A stretch of DNA of 64,000 nucleotides from the NCBI GenBank assembly GCA_964247055.1, contig OZ176059.1, positions 3,472,001-3,536,000 of the forward strand. The letters run 5' to 3'. The notes under the pieces are model-generated. The model was not told the DNA's origin. It searched no databases and was given only the letters and a program-made list of their open reading frames with translations. The first letter of the stretch is position 1; each line of letters starts with the position of its first letter. Below, piece after piece: positions 63,795 to 64,000 of the stretch. A program made the position numbers and the translations under genes. The DNA is from Paragordius varius (lineage: Eukaryota; Nematomorpha).

Positions 63795-64000
63795 TTTATA
63801 ATTAGTTTATTGATATAATATTATATTTCAATTATATTATTTTAATTATTTCATGTATATATTTTTTTATTTAAATATTATGATTTTATTTAAATATTTT
63901 GATTATTTTATTTTAAATTATTTGTATATAAAACAAATAATTATTTTAATATTATTATTTAAAACTTAAATTTTGAAAAATAAATATACAATATTAGAAA

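Noticed and set aside
1-64000. Prokaryotic, organellar or plasmid origin (suggested by very low G+C)
   Set aside because: Introns, a U2 snRNA fragment, C2H2 fingers and animal transposon families show a nuclear metazoan genome; there are no dense genes, operons or CRISPR arrays.

Overview
This window looks like transposon-dominated nuclear DNA from a very A+T-rich (about 80% by eye) metazoan genome. It holds no gene I would call intact. The animal assignment rests on what can still be read: Harbinger, Tc1/mariner and hAT DNA transposons, RTE-like and restriction-like-endonuclease (NeSL/R2-group) LINEs, one Ty3/gypsy fossil, a C2H2 zinc-finger gene family with a CtBP-type PLDLS motif, and a member of an unnamed protein family common in arthropods, cnidarians and fish. 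That last gene is interrupted by two GT-AG insertions of only 24 and 27 nt. If they are introns, they point to an animal with ultra-short introns; dicyemid mesozoans are the group I know with introns of that size. This is an inference, not an identification.

Layout. 0-5 kb: a decayed zinc-finger copy, a 1.6-kb block duplicated near the other end of the window, and a complete-ended Harbinger element (3,184-4,993). 5.2-11.2 kb: a composite repeat (element A) with a minus-strand zinc-finger copy between inverted arms. 11.9-12.9 kb: an internally deleted RTE-like LINE. 13.8-14.6 kb: a third zinc-finger remnant. 15.5-16.6 kb: the 'WDSRD' gene with the mini-introns. 17.0-18.2 kb: LINE pieces, including an endonuclease domain. 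19-23 kb: more arm repeats and a Tc1-like element (21.6-22.7 kb). 25.5-27.5 kb: the 5' half of a zinc-finger LINE whose 5' end abuts the first 35 nt of a U2 snRNA gene, the arrangement expected of a U2-targeting Utopia-type LINE. 27.9-31.7 kb: a three-unit tandem repeat, another arm pair and a small MITE. 32.5-41.3 kb: hAT ends, many short MITEs, an unrecognised decayed coding patch (35.6-35.9 kb) and LINE crumbs. 41.8-43.9 kb: a 2.1-kb element with arms of about 765 bp. 44.5-45.4 kb: the 3' end of a gypsy fossil. 47.4-48.0 kb: a MITE built of short repeats. 48.0-56.4 kb: the largest composite (element B), again with inverted arms around a zinc-finger copy. 56.6-59.1 kb: a second RTE-like LINE lacking part of its RT core. 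59-64 kb: the duplicated 1.6-kb block and the arm of a further composite copy.

The main structural theme is one multi-kb unit that recurs in both orientations: an arm (blocks T, V, Y, a hAT-like GC island and an about 95-bp core called X), then an interior with a zinc-finger gene and its 3' flank. Elements A and B carry it as inverted arms around the gene. Either a large, undescribed non-autonomous mobile element carries this gene as cargo, or the gene family spread by segmental duplication. No transposase was found inside the unit. Coordinates of decayed repeats are approximate, because alignments were made by eye.
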